From Tulasnella sp. 424 (lineage: Eukaryota; Basidiomycota; Agaricomycetes; Cantharellales; Tulasnellaceae): a stretch of DNA of 64,000 nucleotides. Both the position numbers and the translations under genes were made by a program. This document shows positions 1 through 11,553 of this stretch, piece after piece (the first letter of the stretch is position 1; the number at the start of each line of letters is the position of its first letter). The stretch covers positions 1 through 64,000 of the forward strand of contig WSUB01000206.1 of NCBI GenBank assembly GCA_019633425.1, given 5' to 3'. The notes beneath the pieces were generated by a model, which saw only the letters and a program-made list of their open reading frames with translations, had not been told where the DNA came from and made no database searches.

Positions 1-184
1 CCTTGATGCGGTAAGGTGAGCGGGGTGAGGTGAGAGTAGAAACCGAGCTCTTCCACGGTCGTCCCGGCTTCCGCACTCGACTTTTAGCTGCCGTCGAGCA
101 GGTTAACGGCGTGGCATTGGTCGAATTTCTGGGAGTATTACAAGTAAGAAGGATCTCAATGAGCCATTAGGAAGCTCAACTTGC

Positions 185-858
185 CCATCAGGGATCTCGA
201 GAAAGGTATGTGTTTGGGCACATTGGATCCTAAAGGAAAATAGAAGAATCGTAAGACTGAGTCGACAGACTAGGATTATATCATTTCGGACGTATATAGA
301 CCAGGAGCTTGTTCGGCGAATATCCACTCCTGGGCCAAGGGGGGCTCCGACTCTCGCAGATGGGATTTGCCAACAACAAGAACTCCGTTATCAGGGTGGC
401 TTATGGCAAGAGAAGCAAGACAGGTGAGTAATGTCAACTCGTGCCGGGGCTGAATGAAGATTCGCGCACCGAGTTAGCTCCAAAAATGTACGATATCGCA
501 AATTCTGCAATGTGTATGTTTCACTCGAATTCGCGCTCCGCTGGATAGCCCATAACTGGTTCCCAGGATTTTTGGTATACGTTTGGGAGTGTCCGTGGCA
601 TTGACCAGTGCCTTTATGGTTGGGTCCCCCTTCACCACCAACGTCAGCCAGTGGAAGCAACCGCACGACATAGGTCCTGCGTGCGCCGGGAACATACAAG
701 CTAGTATCTATCACAGTTCTGGCTTGCTTATTCGTTAGGATGTAAAGTCCCTCGCGAAACCACTGAGATCTCTCATTGCTTCCGTCTACGGGTGACCCAG
801 ATTGAGTATCGGCATCTGCTGAGGGTTCCACAATGTCGTGTTGCGAGGTCGTATACAA
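185..858 (-). pseudogene. Lectin copy A, truncated MOA-like beta-trefoil gene
   Basis: This is the 5' half of a family member. It encodes the family N-terminus (EGLYILTNKQARTVID), the first QxW segment (NQLWAIQR), the second repeat (TYTLQNLRYRTFLEL) and the third-repeat exon ending in RIQCAQTHTFLEIPDG. That exon ends at a GCAAGT sequence that looks like a GC-type donor. The next expected exon (third QxW, then the whole C-terminal domain) is not found in bases 1-180, so the copy is cut off about 185 bases from the window edge by unrelated sequence. No in-frame ATG is visible where the other copies start. I read it as a truncated pseudogene; continuation beyond the window through a long intron cannot be excluded. 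Confidence 0.7.
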
Positions 859-1039
859 TTCAATGAAATCTCTATTCGGGGAGTCCGACTCCGGAACTGG
901 TTTGTCGGTTCAGTGAAGTGGTGGTTGATCAGGTCTCGGTGCCTGCCGCTTGTGCACGTGCAACATTCGATAGACACCGGTAACATGAGGGAGCGTTCGG
1001 GTAGGGCCGACACTCCGAGTCGAGGGCAGGGAAGAGAAT

Positions 1040-1520
1040 GCCTTCAAAACGTTACCACGGTTGGCTCAGACTTGATATTGATCCTCGCATAACCTTGAGG
1101 TCTATCTCGCCTTCCTCGATAACGTGGAAAGTAATCAAGGAACACACTCATAATATTTTCGCTGGCGATAGTTACATAAGGTGCATTCTCTCTCTCTCTC
1201 CCCTTCCCGTGCGTGCGCGCGCGTCTGTCCGGGGCGGCGTTATTTTAGTCTCGACTGGAGCCCTCGGGCGTCAACTAACTCATCCTGGCCGCGCTCCCTC
1301 TATGGCGGCTTTCTTCGCGTATCGCCAAAATCGAAGCCATTGTAAGCGCGACGATGATGAACGTCGCCGAGCTTCGTGCACGGGTCGTGGATAGCACAGG
1401 TGGACTGCAGTCGACGTTGAAGCGCGTCTCCGAAGTCGTTGAAGCGATCCGGGGCACCGATTGCGTCCTCAATCAGTAGGGACGGGCTTTGCCACCGTCA
1501 TTGGAATGCCATAGAGAGTT
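1040..1520 (+). pseudogene. Relic 1 of the Ser/Pro-rich coiled-coil gene
   Basis: This stretch matches, piece by piece, the 5' part of the gene at 18637-20645: a SSITWKVIK segment near 1110, an ISTGAL-like segment near 1245, the block around 1290-1480, and the 'ggctttgccaccgtcattgg' block ending near 1520. One frame between about 1330 and 1480 stays open and reads as a helical, coil-forming segment (NVAELRARVVDS, LKRVSEVVEAIRG) before a stop. The long 3' exon of the intact gene is missing. It lies just upstream of lectin A's 5' end, the same neighbour order seen at 9.2-11 kb and 17.5-20.6 kb, so it is a third, decayed copy of one duplicated block. Confidence 0.55.
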
Positions 1521-2262
1521 AGGTTGTGTATACGTCGGAGGGCTCCGACCATGGTTCCCTTGAACGGATCGCCCACAGCAAGGCTCACCCGTGCGGTCCA
1601 AATGAAACTGGATTCATTCCAGCTGGAAAACGTCAACACTATCACCCAAAGCATAAGTGCTGATAACGCGAGTTTTCTGGCCGAAGGTTTGGCGATGAGC
1701 AATTCGCGGCCATCGGTCACGATCGAAATTCGAATTGTCGTGATATCAGAGCGATGCGCTTTTCTATGGCAGGTCACAAGCTCCAGTGGAACCTCTTTAT
1801 CACCTTTCGAAGTCGAATGTACCTGAGTATCGTGGCGTGGGGACCTCCGTTGGCGCTCCTGTTGCAAATTTGTTACGCGAGCGATGCAGCTTGGAACATT
1901 CGATGCCGCGGGTGAAGAAAAACCCGCTCGCTTGAGGTGCTTGGCAGACGTGGCGTTTTCGCCATGTGCGGACCCGAGATCACCAGCAAGCCTCTTTCTA
2001 TGAGACCTTGCAAGATCTCCGAATAATTCCAATCCGCTTTTGGCAAGTCTTACGTCAGCCGCTACCCCAAGGTTTGGGAGGTTTCAGAGTGGAATATGCC
2101 GACCCCGTCATCCAAATTTCAATTGATTGGGTCTCATTGCCCTCGATCAAAATGCCGGGAAATATATATACCCCGCCACTTGTGACCCAAGGTGCAAGTC
2201 GCTCACCACTCCCCTCCCTTCAACCACCCCTCCGCTACTGCTGTCCCTTGGAAATCAAATGA
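1521..2262. other. No gene recognised
   Basis: Open frames exist on both strands here (about 100 codons plus, 187 codons minus), but neither gives a recognisable domain, and they overlap each other. The plus-strand frame at 1555-1825 has balanced composition (SFQLENVNTITQSIS) and could be an exon remnant. The rest is the probable promoter of the following DUF6533 gene. Confidence 0.3.
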
Positions 2263-4103
2263 ATGACAGGACCGATACCTGACCTGGCGTTTGCGGAGCA
2301 ACTCGTGCAGCATGCAGAGGCCCAGAGGTACATGGCCAGTTGAGTGATGTTTGCATATCTTTGTTCGATTCGCGCTCAACATGATCTCATATTCCGGGAA
2401 TATTTTCTTCTTCAGTGGCCGGATTCACGATCCTCGTTTGGGATCACATTTGTACGTTCAATGAGGAAGTTCAATTTATGTGGCCAGCACCGAGATCTTT
2501 GGTCAAAATTTTGTTTTTTGGGGTATGACTGTCCCCCCCTTCCGTCGGGCGTGTGCGGTGCCTAACCCTTCGTGTTTTCCCTGGGTCCGTTTTGGGCTGG
2601 ATAGAACCGATACATCGTTCCCGTTGTTCAGACCATAACTGTTATTCGTACGTTATCCCGTCGCAATACTCCATCATTGGGAGACTGACGTCGCCATGCA
2701 GAGATCAGCCGCCTGGTTACCACTTCCGATACAGTAAGTTCACTCGATCATATTTCCGGCTCACTGACTAAAATTTCTCTTTCCCTCCAAGTTGTAAGCA
2801 CGCCAGGCTTTGTATAGGTTCCAGTACTCGAAGTCCCTTCCTGACTCTCGCTCTTAGCTGCAAAGTGTGGATAGTCATTGGGGGCTTTGCTGAGATCTCA
2901 TCTCTGGCAACAGCAGATTGTGAGTGCGCGTTTTGCTATTTGCGAAGTTTCCGTTGGACCAAACCTCGACACCGTAGTGCTACTTTTGTTTCGAATACAC
3001 GCGCTTTGGGGTGGACGGCGAGACATCGTCAATGGAACCCTCGTACTGTGGTTTTTGTCCTATATCTGCATCGGGGTGGCGGGTTTACTGGCCGCCATCG
3101 ACATAATAGGTACGTTCGGTTCGACCGAGTTGCGTATTTTCTGTTCTCATTCATCAACTCGATTTATTTAGGCCCGCTCCGTTACGACCATTTGACTCGT
3201 CAATGTTTCTCTGATCATAAACCTAAAGTACTACCTGCTCAATGGGCTGTTTCGGCACGTGTTTCTTTGGCGTGTACTGAGTATGGAGATCTAACGTACG
3301 ACCGTTTCGTTGTCTAGCTCATCCTCGAACTAGTGGTTTTCTTTATGACCGCTGTCAAGGCGATAGAACATCGCCAATCTGACCAGATTCGCACTCCTAT
3401 ACTGAAAGCTCTTTACTATGATCAGTTCATGTATTACGTTGTAAGTGGCCTGTCCAATTTACCGCACCCCCTACGCAACTCACTGATGCGGCTTGCACCT
3501 TTTCCCTCGACCGTTTCCTGGTCGATACAGGCGATTGTCTGTAAGCACATTACACCTTTTCCTGTTCTCGGCCTGAGAACTGAACTTGACTGGGTCTCTT
3601 CATGCTTTTAGTCATTCGAATATGGAATCTGGTCATTTGGCTGATGTTCCCCCCGTCGCTTTTCTTCTTGGGACTTTAGTGAGTATCTTTGATTTCCCTC
3701 GACGTTCTGCGCCTTCTCTCCCCCGCTCCTTCTGTCCCAAGGAAAAAACGAAGAATTCTGACTCGTACTCTCTTGTTTGTCCGGACCTAGCTTTATATGG
3801 GCAGTGATCACCGCTTTGGTATCACGAATTATGCTTAACCTCCGGAGCGTAGCTTGTGCCAACTCTCCCTCTGGCGACGCGTCTTTCTTTGGAGAAACCG
3901 CTCGAAGCACGCGGATAATCTGGGCAAGACAGAACACCACCACTGCGTTAGACTCGTCTATTCATACGATATCGTCCTCGGATGCGCAAATACCTGTGAC
4001 CATTGCACAGTCGCATTCCACATGGGACCGGGATGAGGAGGGTATAAGTGAAGCGATCGAGCTGCAGAGGATTCGAAATGGCAAGGAGAGGACGTGGGAT
4101 TGA
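2263..4103 (+). CDS. DUF6533 multi-pass membrane protein
   Basis: This is a multi-exon membrane protein. The first exon starts at 2263 (MTGPIPDLAFAEQLV) and ends in AQRYMA. The next reads MAGFTILVWDHICTF, then EEVQFMWPAPRSLVKILFFW and NRYIVPVVQTITVI. That order (Tyr, a helix ending in W-D-H, 'TF..EV..MW', 'S..K.LF', 'NRY..P') is the signature of the fungal DUF6533 domain, which heads seven-helix membrane proteins of unknown function. Further hydrophobic exons follow: VLLLFRIHALW near 2975, LWFLSYICIGVAGLLAAIDII near 3050-3110, LILELVVFFMTAVKAIE near 3320, IRIWNLVIWLMFPPSLFFLGL near 3612 and FIWAVITALVSRIML near 3790. A hydrophilic, Ser/Thr-rich cytoplasmic-type tail ends at 4103. At least seven introns are needed and some borders are uncertain. 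Family members are abundant in Agaricomycetes, with no established biochemical role. Confidence 0.8.
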
Positions 4104-4484
4104 TGGGGTGCTGGGTTTTGTTTCCTGCAAGTGTCGAGGGTTGTAAAGAATGAATTCGCGTGGAAGTGGGATGCGGAGAGGTGTCGATTTTTCAAGCCTG
4201 TGCTTGGCGTTCTGGTTTATGTATCTTTATTTCGCGTATGCTCTCGAAGTTCCGGCCTTAGGCTGTTTCAATGAAAAACACGTTATTTCCTTTCCTCGCC
4301 CATTTTTGGTTTGGTTTGCGTAGTCTTATCTGGGCTGACCGTGAGGCACACTGAGATGCATAGCATCAAATCCAGGATTCCCCTCTTTGCTAACTCTCAC
4401 CAATCGCATGGGCGTTCCAGACTCATCCATACTGTCTCCCCAGAGGAAGACAGATACTAACAGAAGAACAGAGAGGAAAGGGAT

Positions 4485-5788
4485 CTAGAACATAGCAAAT
4501 GTTGGCTCAAATCCAAATCCGTCGATTGCGGCTGCACAATACTCCTTTCCAGTCTGTGCATCGAAGAACACCAAAGAGCGCATGTCGGGTGTCAGATACC
4601 AGTTATACGCCTTCGGTCCCCTCTCCGCTTCACCATATATGATACCAAACAGAACTGAAACTCCTTTAACCTTTTTTTTTTTTCATATTCAAATTAGTTC
4701 TCCGTCGTGCTCTTTTTGTTTCAAGGCACAAAAACGGGTCGATGAGAGGCGGCATACCTGGACATAATATTGGTCTCGGGCCCAAGAGGTAATAGCGTCT
4801 TTGGATTTTATGACGAAGTCATTGTAGTCAAATAAACCTTGACGGATCGGCTGGCGGTCAAGTTTGGTGTCAATCCAAAGAGATTTACGAAGTTCATGTG
4901 GGATCACGAAGTATCTGTGTTGCAGGTCCTCACAGTGAGACCCACCCCAAGTGCCCTTAGCGCGCAGAACAACTCACTCTGTTTGCTCTCCATAAGAATT
5001 TACAATTCGAGGCACAATATCGGGCTTCCAAAACTCGAAAAGTGCCTTGATTTCTGATGCAGTCCGACTGACGCGTTCGAGGTCCCATATCTGGTGGTCC
5101 CTCTCCAACGCAGCCTCCGAACAAGTCACCTCAGCACCGTTAGAGGCATCTCTACGTCATATGAGCAGTTTAAATTGAACAAGCGGTGCTCAGCAAGAAC
5201 GAGACTACCTACCCTCCGACAATCTCAAGGAATGTATTTGTGCGAGCGCATTTGAGCCTGTTTTAAGAGTACCTTGAGTCCTCCGTATTGGACGAAAATT
5301 CAAACTCGTCGAGCATACATGTACTCCCCAGGCGCTTGCTCTTCAATACGCCACTCTTGGTTTAACCGGTTGTCGCCTGTCAAAGGCCGTGGACGTGGGA
5401 TCACTTTGGACCCATTTTCCATGCGACTGGTGGTGCAAAGTCATTTGTTTGCTAAGCCATGATATCGAGGTCCACAAGCCGCTCGGGTCACCCATCTAAG
5501 ACTTCAAGATATTTGCAATACTGAAGATTCATCAGTGTGTAAGTATCATTCGAACTACTAGGCTGTAGCTGCCACAACTGGTGGCCAATCCAGGGGTTGG
5601 CGATGAGCGAATAACCATGACATTGTGTGCCTTCTGCATTACCCCCTTCAGTCAAGATTAAAATCAACAGCACAAGAAATCTCGATTTAGAGCGTACATA
5701 GATCCAGGACCGTCCTTGCCATCTTGTTTCTCAGGACATAAAGCCCAGCACCACCAAAAGCGGGTGGTTGAACCTCGGCTTGGTCCAT
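4485..5788 (-). CDS. Lectin copy B, MOA-like beta-trefoil plus pseudoprotease domain
   Basis: All family exons are present and open. In order they are AGLYVLRNKMARTVLDL, the HQLWQLQ segment with YTLMNLQYCKYLEV, LNQEWRIEEQAPGEY, RLKCARTNTFLEIVGG, HQIWDLERVSRTASEIK with FWKPDIVPRI, RYFVIPHELRKSLW, LFDYNDFVIKSKDAI, and a last exon from SVLFGIIYGEAERG to FEPTFAMF and stop. The canonical start of its relatives is replaced: the aligned codon reads ATA, so translation most likely begins at the next Met (MDQAEVQPP, 5788), which removes about 14 residues of a variable N-terminus. Residues aligned to the MOA catalytic site are Tyr, Lys and Asp. No signal peptide is visible. The gene is flanked by the DUF6533 gene and by copy C. 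Confidence 0.8.
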
Positions 5789-5914
5789 AGGATTTGTAGT
5801 GCCGCTTCCAGAGATTATTGATCAGCGGGGGCGATGTAGTGCAACCTCTCCCGGTCAACCTTTAGAGGGGCGGTAGTCGGTGGTGGTCGTGGATTTCCAG
5901 CCGAGCACAGGCCG

Positions 5915-5922
5915 AGAGGTCC
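5915..5922 (-). promoter_or_regulatory. Variant upstream element GGACCTCT of copy B
   Basis: On the minus strand this reads GGACCTCT, one base from the GGACCTYC element upstream of other lectin copies, about 127 bases before the start of B. It is the weakest member of the set. Confidence 0.25.
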
Positions 5923-6036
5923 GTTGATTTCCGTCTTTGGTAGTAAATGCACGTACGCTTTGTCACTAGTCAGGGATGCTCCAAGAGCGTCAAGGCACAG
6001 TGAGAAAAAATTGGACTCTGGGGGGAGAGACGATCT

Positions 6037-6147
6037 ATTCGGAAATCACGCAGTTCGATTCAAGCCAAATACGTTGAGAGCTGATTAAGTACACTCATTC
6101 GGAAATCACGATTCGCCAAATACGTTGAGAGCTGATTGAGTACACTC
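6037..6147. repeat. Two-unit direct repeat derived from a lectin 3' end
   Basis: Two adjacent units, 6037-6096 and 6097-6147, share ATTCGGAAATCACG and then ccaaatacgttgagagctga..agtacactc; the second has lost about nine internal bases. On the minus strand the shared core reads like the ALDVFGF codons near the end of lectin copies, so this is probably a tandemly duplicated scrap of a lectin 3' end. Confidence 0.55.
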
Positions 6148-6327
6148 AGGCCCAACTCGTGTATCACGAGTATTAGAGAGCATACGTCGGCTGCAGTCAG
6201 GCACCATTGGCGGGCTTTGGATGTTCTTCGCTTCACCGGTATGATTATGTCAAACGGTGGGCCAACTCATTGAACCTGCTTTTTATCTCCGCCTCCTAGA
6301 CATGGCCGCACGGACACCGATCCATGT

Positions 6328-7725
6328 CTACCTTGACAGCCCTGGGTCAGATAGACAGGGAAAAGAAGCAAAATCACGAAAGAAAAGAAGCGAAATAGAT
6401 CTAGAACGTAGCAAACACTGGCTCTCGTCGAGTGCCGCTGTACTGTACTCCTTCCCCGTCTGAGGGTCAAAGAATACAAGGGAACGCATATCCTCTGTTA
6501 AGTACCAGTTATATACTTTTGGTCCTTTCATGGCCACTCCGTAGATTACACCAAAGTGAATGCCAAACCCCAGAATCTACAAAGACGACGTTGAGCTCAT
6601 TACAAAAGTCTGAGAGTTCGCCGTACCTCAGCAGGGAATGTATCTCTGGCCCAGGAGTGAACAACCTCCTTGGAATTGATTACAAAGATATCGTAATCGA
6701 ACATGTGCGGCCGAACTTGCTGGCGCTGGAGCTTCGTCTGCTCCCAGAGAGCTCGACGAAAGGCTCCTGGCAGCACAAAGTACCTGAGCGGGTCCAAATG
6801 TCGAAGGCATATAAGCGCTCATATGGTAAAATGAGGTCAAGTACATATACCTTACTCTGCAGCGTCTCCGTGAGGTAGTAGGAGTCGAGGAAGCAGCTCC
6901 GGTTTCCATTGCTCAACGATAGCCCCGATTTCTACACCACTGCGGCTAACTCTGTCTAGCTGCCATAACTGACAGTCTTTCTCCGAAGCAGCAGTTGAGC
7001 ATGTCGTTTTGGTACCATTTGCAGAGTTCCTGATAGTAGCAGCTCCCCACACATTAATGGTGTACGCGCATCGTCCAGCCAGTCCACTCACCCTCCTGGA
7101 ATCTCGAAAAAAGTATTTGTACACTCGCATTGGAGGCTAGAATGGAGGAATTAATGTTAGTCCGGAGGTGATAGGATGGAGAATATGATCCGACGCGTAA
7201 AAGTGAGGGACATGTTCGACAATTCGCCATTCCTGGTTAAGCGAGCCTTCAACACGGACACAACCAATAACATGGGCGCCATTATCAGGTTGCTGATCAC
7301 GCGAGAGATCGTTGCCGAATTATGTTCATTGTCCCTCGTTAGACGCATTGAGCTCTTACCCTGCTAGCAAGTCCAAAAATCTTGCATGGTGCAAGTTATT
7401 CAGAGTATAGGTGTCCCTGGAGACGTTCTTGCGTACTATCCACAGCTAGTTTGCGATGCCACCACTGGTATGCTGCGACCATCCTTGGCATTGTGTGCCC
7501 TGTAATCACCGCAGCATGTCAATCAGCATCGTTCAGCAGACAACCTTACTGAAAGATTGGCGGCGTACAGAGGTCTAAAACCGTTCTTGCCATTTTATTT
7601 GTGAGGATATACAATCCATCAAGGACGGGGATGGGAGTATCCTTGTCGTCGCTGCCACGACCGTATACGGGCGGTTGTACCTCAACTTGATCTCCTCCTT
7701 TCACCGTGCCACTTTCAGAGACCAT
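6328..7725 (-). pseudogene. Lectin copy C, disrupted by a stop and a 3' frameshift
   Basis: The start is an ATG (MVSESGTVKGGDQVEVQPP) and every family exon can be found, but two lesions are clear. In the first QxW segment, the codon aligned to Gln of N-Q-L-W is TAG (7446-7448). Near the 3' end, about ten bases are missing after the LDE codons (around 6426-6430), which destroys the conserved FGFEPxFATF end and shifts translation into a different tail stopping at 6328. The original stop position is still visible at 6401-6403. The pseudoprotease part otherwise reads LFDYDIFVINSKEVVHSW. Here position three of the four-residue core is Tyr and the His-equivalent is Lys (GPKVYNW). It is the closest relative of copy E by downstream sequence and exon text. 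Confidence 0.75.
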
Positions 7726-7924
7726 CGATCAGAAGAGCGGGGTGTTACAGAGGGTTTCGCCTAAATTGACTTTGGTGGAGATGATGGCAGAGCCTACCAG
7801 CGTGTCCCATTGATCTCCAGATTCGGTTCCGTTGCGCTGTCACGGTGAAACATCACAGCTGAGAGCGCTATGTCACGGCGGAAGGACTGACGGGAGCTTG
7901 GATGCCTTGGGGCGGTAGGTACGT

Positions 7925-9255
7925 TTAGAAAGTTACAAACGTTGGCTCAAAACCAAATACGTCGAGGGCTGCTGGACTATACTCCTGGCCCAGTGCGTCA
8001 AAGAATACCAAAGTGTACATGTCGGAACGTAAGGTACCAGTTGTACGCTTTCGGACCCATCCGGGTTTCACCGTACATGATACCAAAGAGGACGGAAACT
8101 CCTTATACCTGTTGGAATTTCATAACAGAGTCCCGCTTCAACTGCACTGACTTTAACGACAAAAAAAAAGGTTCCGATTGATTGGCAGAGACGTACCTGA
8201 ACGGAGTATCGGTCTCGAGTCCAAGAGCTTACAGCATCTTTAGATTTTATTACAAAGTCATTGTAATCAAACACTCCCGGGCGGACCGGTTGACGGAGAA
8301 GTTTCGTGTCCTTCCAAAGTTGTTGACGAAGTTCGTGTGGGAGTAAGAGGTAGCTTGGTCGGACGTTAGCGCGGCGGGGAATGAGGGCGTTCAGAGGAAC
8401 GTACTGGGTCTGGTTTGCGTGCGGTTGGATAATTCGAGGCAGGATATCCGGTTTCCAGAACTCGAAGATAGTCTTGATTTCCGAACCCGTCCGGCTAGCA
8501 CGTGTCAAAATCCAAATCTGGTGGTCTTTGTCATTTGCAGCCTCTGAGCAAGTCACTGCAGCACCGTCAGAAGGATCCCTGGGTCAACAGTGGTTGTGTC
8601 AGATACTACAAAGAATTGATTTAGCGAAGCGAAAACGGCAGTACCCTTCAGCAATCTCGAGGAACGTGTTTGTGCGAGCACATTTGAGCCTTTCAAATAA
8701 TAAAAATATCCGTTGTTCTGACCTGGCGAGATGAGAAGGCAGAGCTTTGTCGGGACGTACGTATATTCTCCGGCGTCTAGCTCCTCAACCCGCCACTCTT
8801 GGTTCAAACGGGCGTCATCATCCGGGACTCGTGGGCGAGGAAGGACTTTTGACGGATTTTCGCCGGACCTGAATCAGTGGGAAGCCGGCGGTTGTCTACT
8901 CCGTTAGGTGACGCTTTCGCCAAAGCCCTCCGAGCCCCTCAGCTCACCCTGATTTAACTTCAAGGTACGTGGAATACGAAAGGTTCTTGACTGTGTATGC
9001 GTCGCTTGCTTTACTGCGCTGTATCAGCCATAGTTGATGTCCAATTGCGCCGTTTGCATTCTGCGTCATTGTTGTTCCCTTCAAAAGATCAAGGTTAGGC
9101 TAGTTATGAGTTGCCTGATGTCATAAAAACCTACATAGGTCAAGAACCGTTCTTGCTTTCTTATTTCTCAATATGTAGAGTCCTTCGCGCAGCGAAGCCT
9201 CCTGCTCGTCATTGCCCGTAAAATCGGCCGCAACTGGTTGAGCGTCGTTTTCCAC
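7925..9255 (-). pseudogene. Lectin copy D, late +1 frameshift and no ATG
   Basis: The exons are well preserved: LREGLYILRNKKARTVLDL, GHQLWLIQRSKASDAYTV, LNQEWRVEELDAGEY, RLKCARTNTFLEIAEG, HQIWILTRASRTGSEIK, LLLPHELRQQLWKDTKLL and VFDYNDFVIKSKDAV. One extra base at about 8036 (minus-strand ACGTTCCGAC where relatives have one T fewer) shifts the frame after AYNWYLT and gives a stop within about ten codons. The sequence beyond it would still encode LDVFGFEPTFVTF in the old frame. The codon aligned to the start of other copies is GTG (9255), shared with copy F, and no in-frame ATG lies just upstream, so either an extra 5' exon exists or the start is lost. D and F sit in duplicated blocks. Confidence 0.65.
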
Positions 9256-9356
9256 TTGTGAGTTCGGCGTTTTGAATTTTAGACGAGTAAAGGAGGTAGG
9301 CTACGTAGCGATACTTCACCTACTGGATGGTAGTCGATGCAGGAGGGTGGGTTGCG

Positions 9357-9364
9357 GAAGGTCC
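9357..9364 (-). promoter_or_regulatory. GGACCTTC element upstream of copy D
   Basis: Minus-strand GGACCTTC lies about 100 bases upstream of the position where copy D begins. It is shared with copies F, H, I, K, L, M and O at similar distance. Confidence 0.4.
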
Positions 9365-9941
9365 TTCCAATTTCCTCTTTTAGCCGGTACCGTCTTACAT
9401 GAGGATTGCATGAGGACTTCCGACTTCGGGTAGAGCCACCCGGGAATCCGGAGGGGAATATAGAAACGTGGCCTCTGAAGAAACCCAAGCATATATATGC
9501 GGTCACTCTGGCGCAAGGGAATATTCGGTGCGAGTTTTTGATGGACGTGACATGACGATTCAACGACACTCCATTCCATACGCGTGACGTCGTTACACCT
9601 GTTTGTTGCTCTTCGGTTGGTCACCCCTTTCTCCCTCTCTGTATTTGCCCATACACACAACGATGTAGGATGTTACCTTTTCCAGATACACACTTTAACC
9701 AGAATCAAGTGAGCTCCATGCATGGATCTCAAGTCCATCCCTCAGCAGACAACATCGAGAGGAAATTCGTCTTCGGAGCACCTCTCTGTCAAGTCTCGGC
9801 CACTTACAGCACCGAACATGGTGGGTGCGGCCTGAGCAATAAATTGTCATCATAATAGGTACAACTGAGTTTGGCAATAGCTCTCCTTTTGGCTCAGTCT
9901 GAGCGCTTTGACCTGAGCGCGAACCTTCCATATTCACGTTT

Positions 9942-10960
9942 ATGACAGAATCCCTTCCTTGCTTACCCCTGGGCCCTATTTCGGCTTCTTCTATAACATG
10001 GAATGGCACCAAGGAGGTCTCTTATCGCATCGCCGATGGCCCATCCTCTCCCACTTCTGGGGGCAGCGTCATTTCAATCTCGACTGCAACCTTGGACCCT
10101 CGGTCTCAAGCGCTCAGGACATCGGTCGCGCCGCCAGCGGAATCATGCACAGAAGCCAAGTATCTTACGAAGTCTACTCGCGGTATGGGACACTTCGATC
10201 TGCAATGGACCACAGCACCCTATGCTGACGGCTACGCCCCCTTGCAGAATACATCGAGCTTGCACACCGGCCAACGCACGCAGAATGCTCTGGGTCTCTA
10301 CATCGCCAATCCTTCTTCCCTCCTCCATGTCCAGTCTGCAGATCGTCTCTGCCACTACATCCGCTTCGTCCCTCCTTGGGACTCCAGTCACCTCATTTCC
10401 CAAGACTTCTAGATCTCGTCGCCGCTCTCCAAGCCGAACCCGTGGATGCCAATGCACGGACGCCATGCGACAGCATTGAGCCCCAAAAAACGAGATCATG
10501 GACCGGCCTAGCAGCATCAACATTCAAAGTCTTCCATGCTTGAGGAGGAAGCGGCGGTTGAGAGAAAGTGGAGCGAAGGATCGGGTAGTTGGAAAATGAA
10601 GTACGGACTTGTAGGCGAAAGTGCGTCAGCTTGGTCGGTCGTGGACCTTGGTTCGATACCTCGGAGTGAACTCCGGGGTGCGCCCGTTACGGCTCGTGGG
10701 GAAGGAGTTTCGATGTCATCCTAAGGGTCCATGAACACTATCGATAACATTACAAGTCGTCAACCATGACGAGGTGGTTCGTACCAGCGCCGACACCACC
10801 CCAGCAATCACACCATTCGGTTTCCTATATCCACCGTCAAGGATACATGTAGTAGGCGTCGACGAGCCCCTTCTAGTACATTTGGTCGTGGGCCCGCTGG
10901 TGGTCTATCGCGATTGGAAGTTCCGAGTAAACGCAGGTCGGGTCTGTGTGACAATAGGAG
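9942..10960 (+). pseudogene. Relic 2 of the Ser/Pro-rich coiled-coil gene
   Basis: This is colinear with 18637-19950. It has the SASSITWNGTK opening, ISISTATLDP, the LAPPAES/CTEAKYL segment, an intron-like gap, then NTSSLHTGQRTQNALGLYI, a damaged coiled-coil region around 10530 (LEEEAAVERKWS) and the VDLGS..TARG..MSS block near 10640-10720. It fades out near 'ttggaagttccgagtaaa' at 10915-10935. Frameshifts and a deletion of the central helix break it, and the last third of the intact gene is absent. Its upstream flank (9610-9940) also matches 18290-18636, so promoter and gene were duplicated together. Confidence 0.7.
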
Positions 10961-11553
10961 GGAGGTGGAATCTCCATTCTTGGCCGCAATAGATGCATTC
11001 CAGATCGGTCCTATATCTGAGTAGGTGTTGGGCACTAAAGGTCCATGACGAGACTAAAGGGGAAAAAAGGAGGAATATCTCGCTGTAAGCTCACTATTAT
11101 CCGGTTGGCTGATTGCTGAACTGGGAACCGAATTTCGACCTCAATAAAACTACGTAGAATCAGACTCGAAGTCAGACTGAGCGAACTGCTTTTGTGTGCT
11201 TTTGGTGGTAGCAGAGAAGCAGAATAAATATTCGGAACTATAACGTGCAATCGTAAACAAATAAGGCGAATAGGTGAATAGGAAACCAATGAGACGCAAC
11301 GAAATACAAGGAGGTGCGAGAGACCGTTGTGAGAGGATATGGGGCATACACAAAACTAGGAAAGGGGGGGGGGACGAGGCGATGATGGGAAACAAAAAGA
11401 TGAAACAAGTCTAATTAGAGGAAGCCCAAACCAAGAAGGCCGAAAGAAGACAAAAAAGCAGGAAGGAAATGAAAACCGGAGTCCATGGGGGGGTATAGAA
11501 GACGAGGTGGAGAGTCTACGCAAATCTACAGAAAGAGCAGAGAGAGTTCGCAG
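10961..11553. other. Intergenic stretch, probable 3' region of the coiled-coil gene
   Basis: No gene is seen. It is A-rich on the plus strand and includes a short G-run near 11367 and AATAAA-like words. It is likely the 3' flank of the minus-strand gene that ends at 11554. Confidence 0.3.

Noticed and set aside
103..858. A ricin-like ribosome-inactivating toxin gene
   Set aside because: The QxW trefoil resembles a ricin B chain, but no A-chain (N-glycosidase) domain exists in any copy; the partner domain is the MOA-type one.
1469..2032. A 187-codon minus-strand gene
   Set aside because: No domain, no splice support, overlaps the relic on the plus strand, and composition does not look coding throughout.
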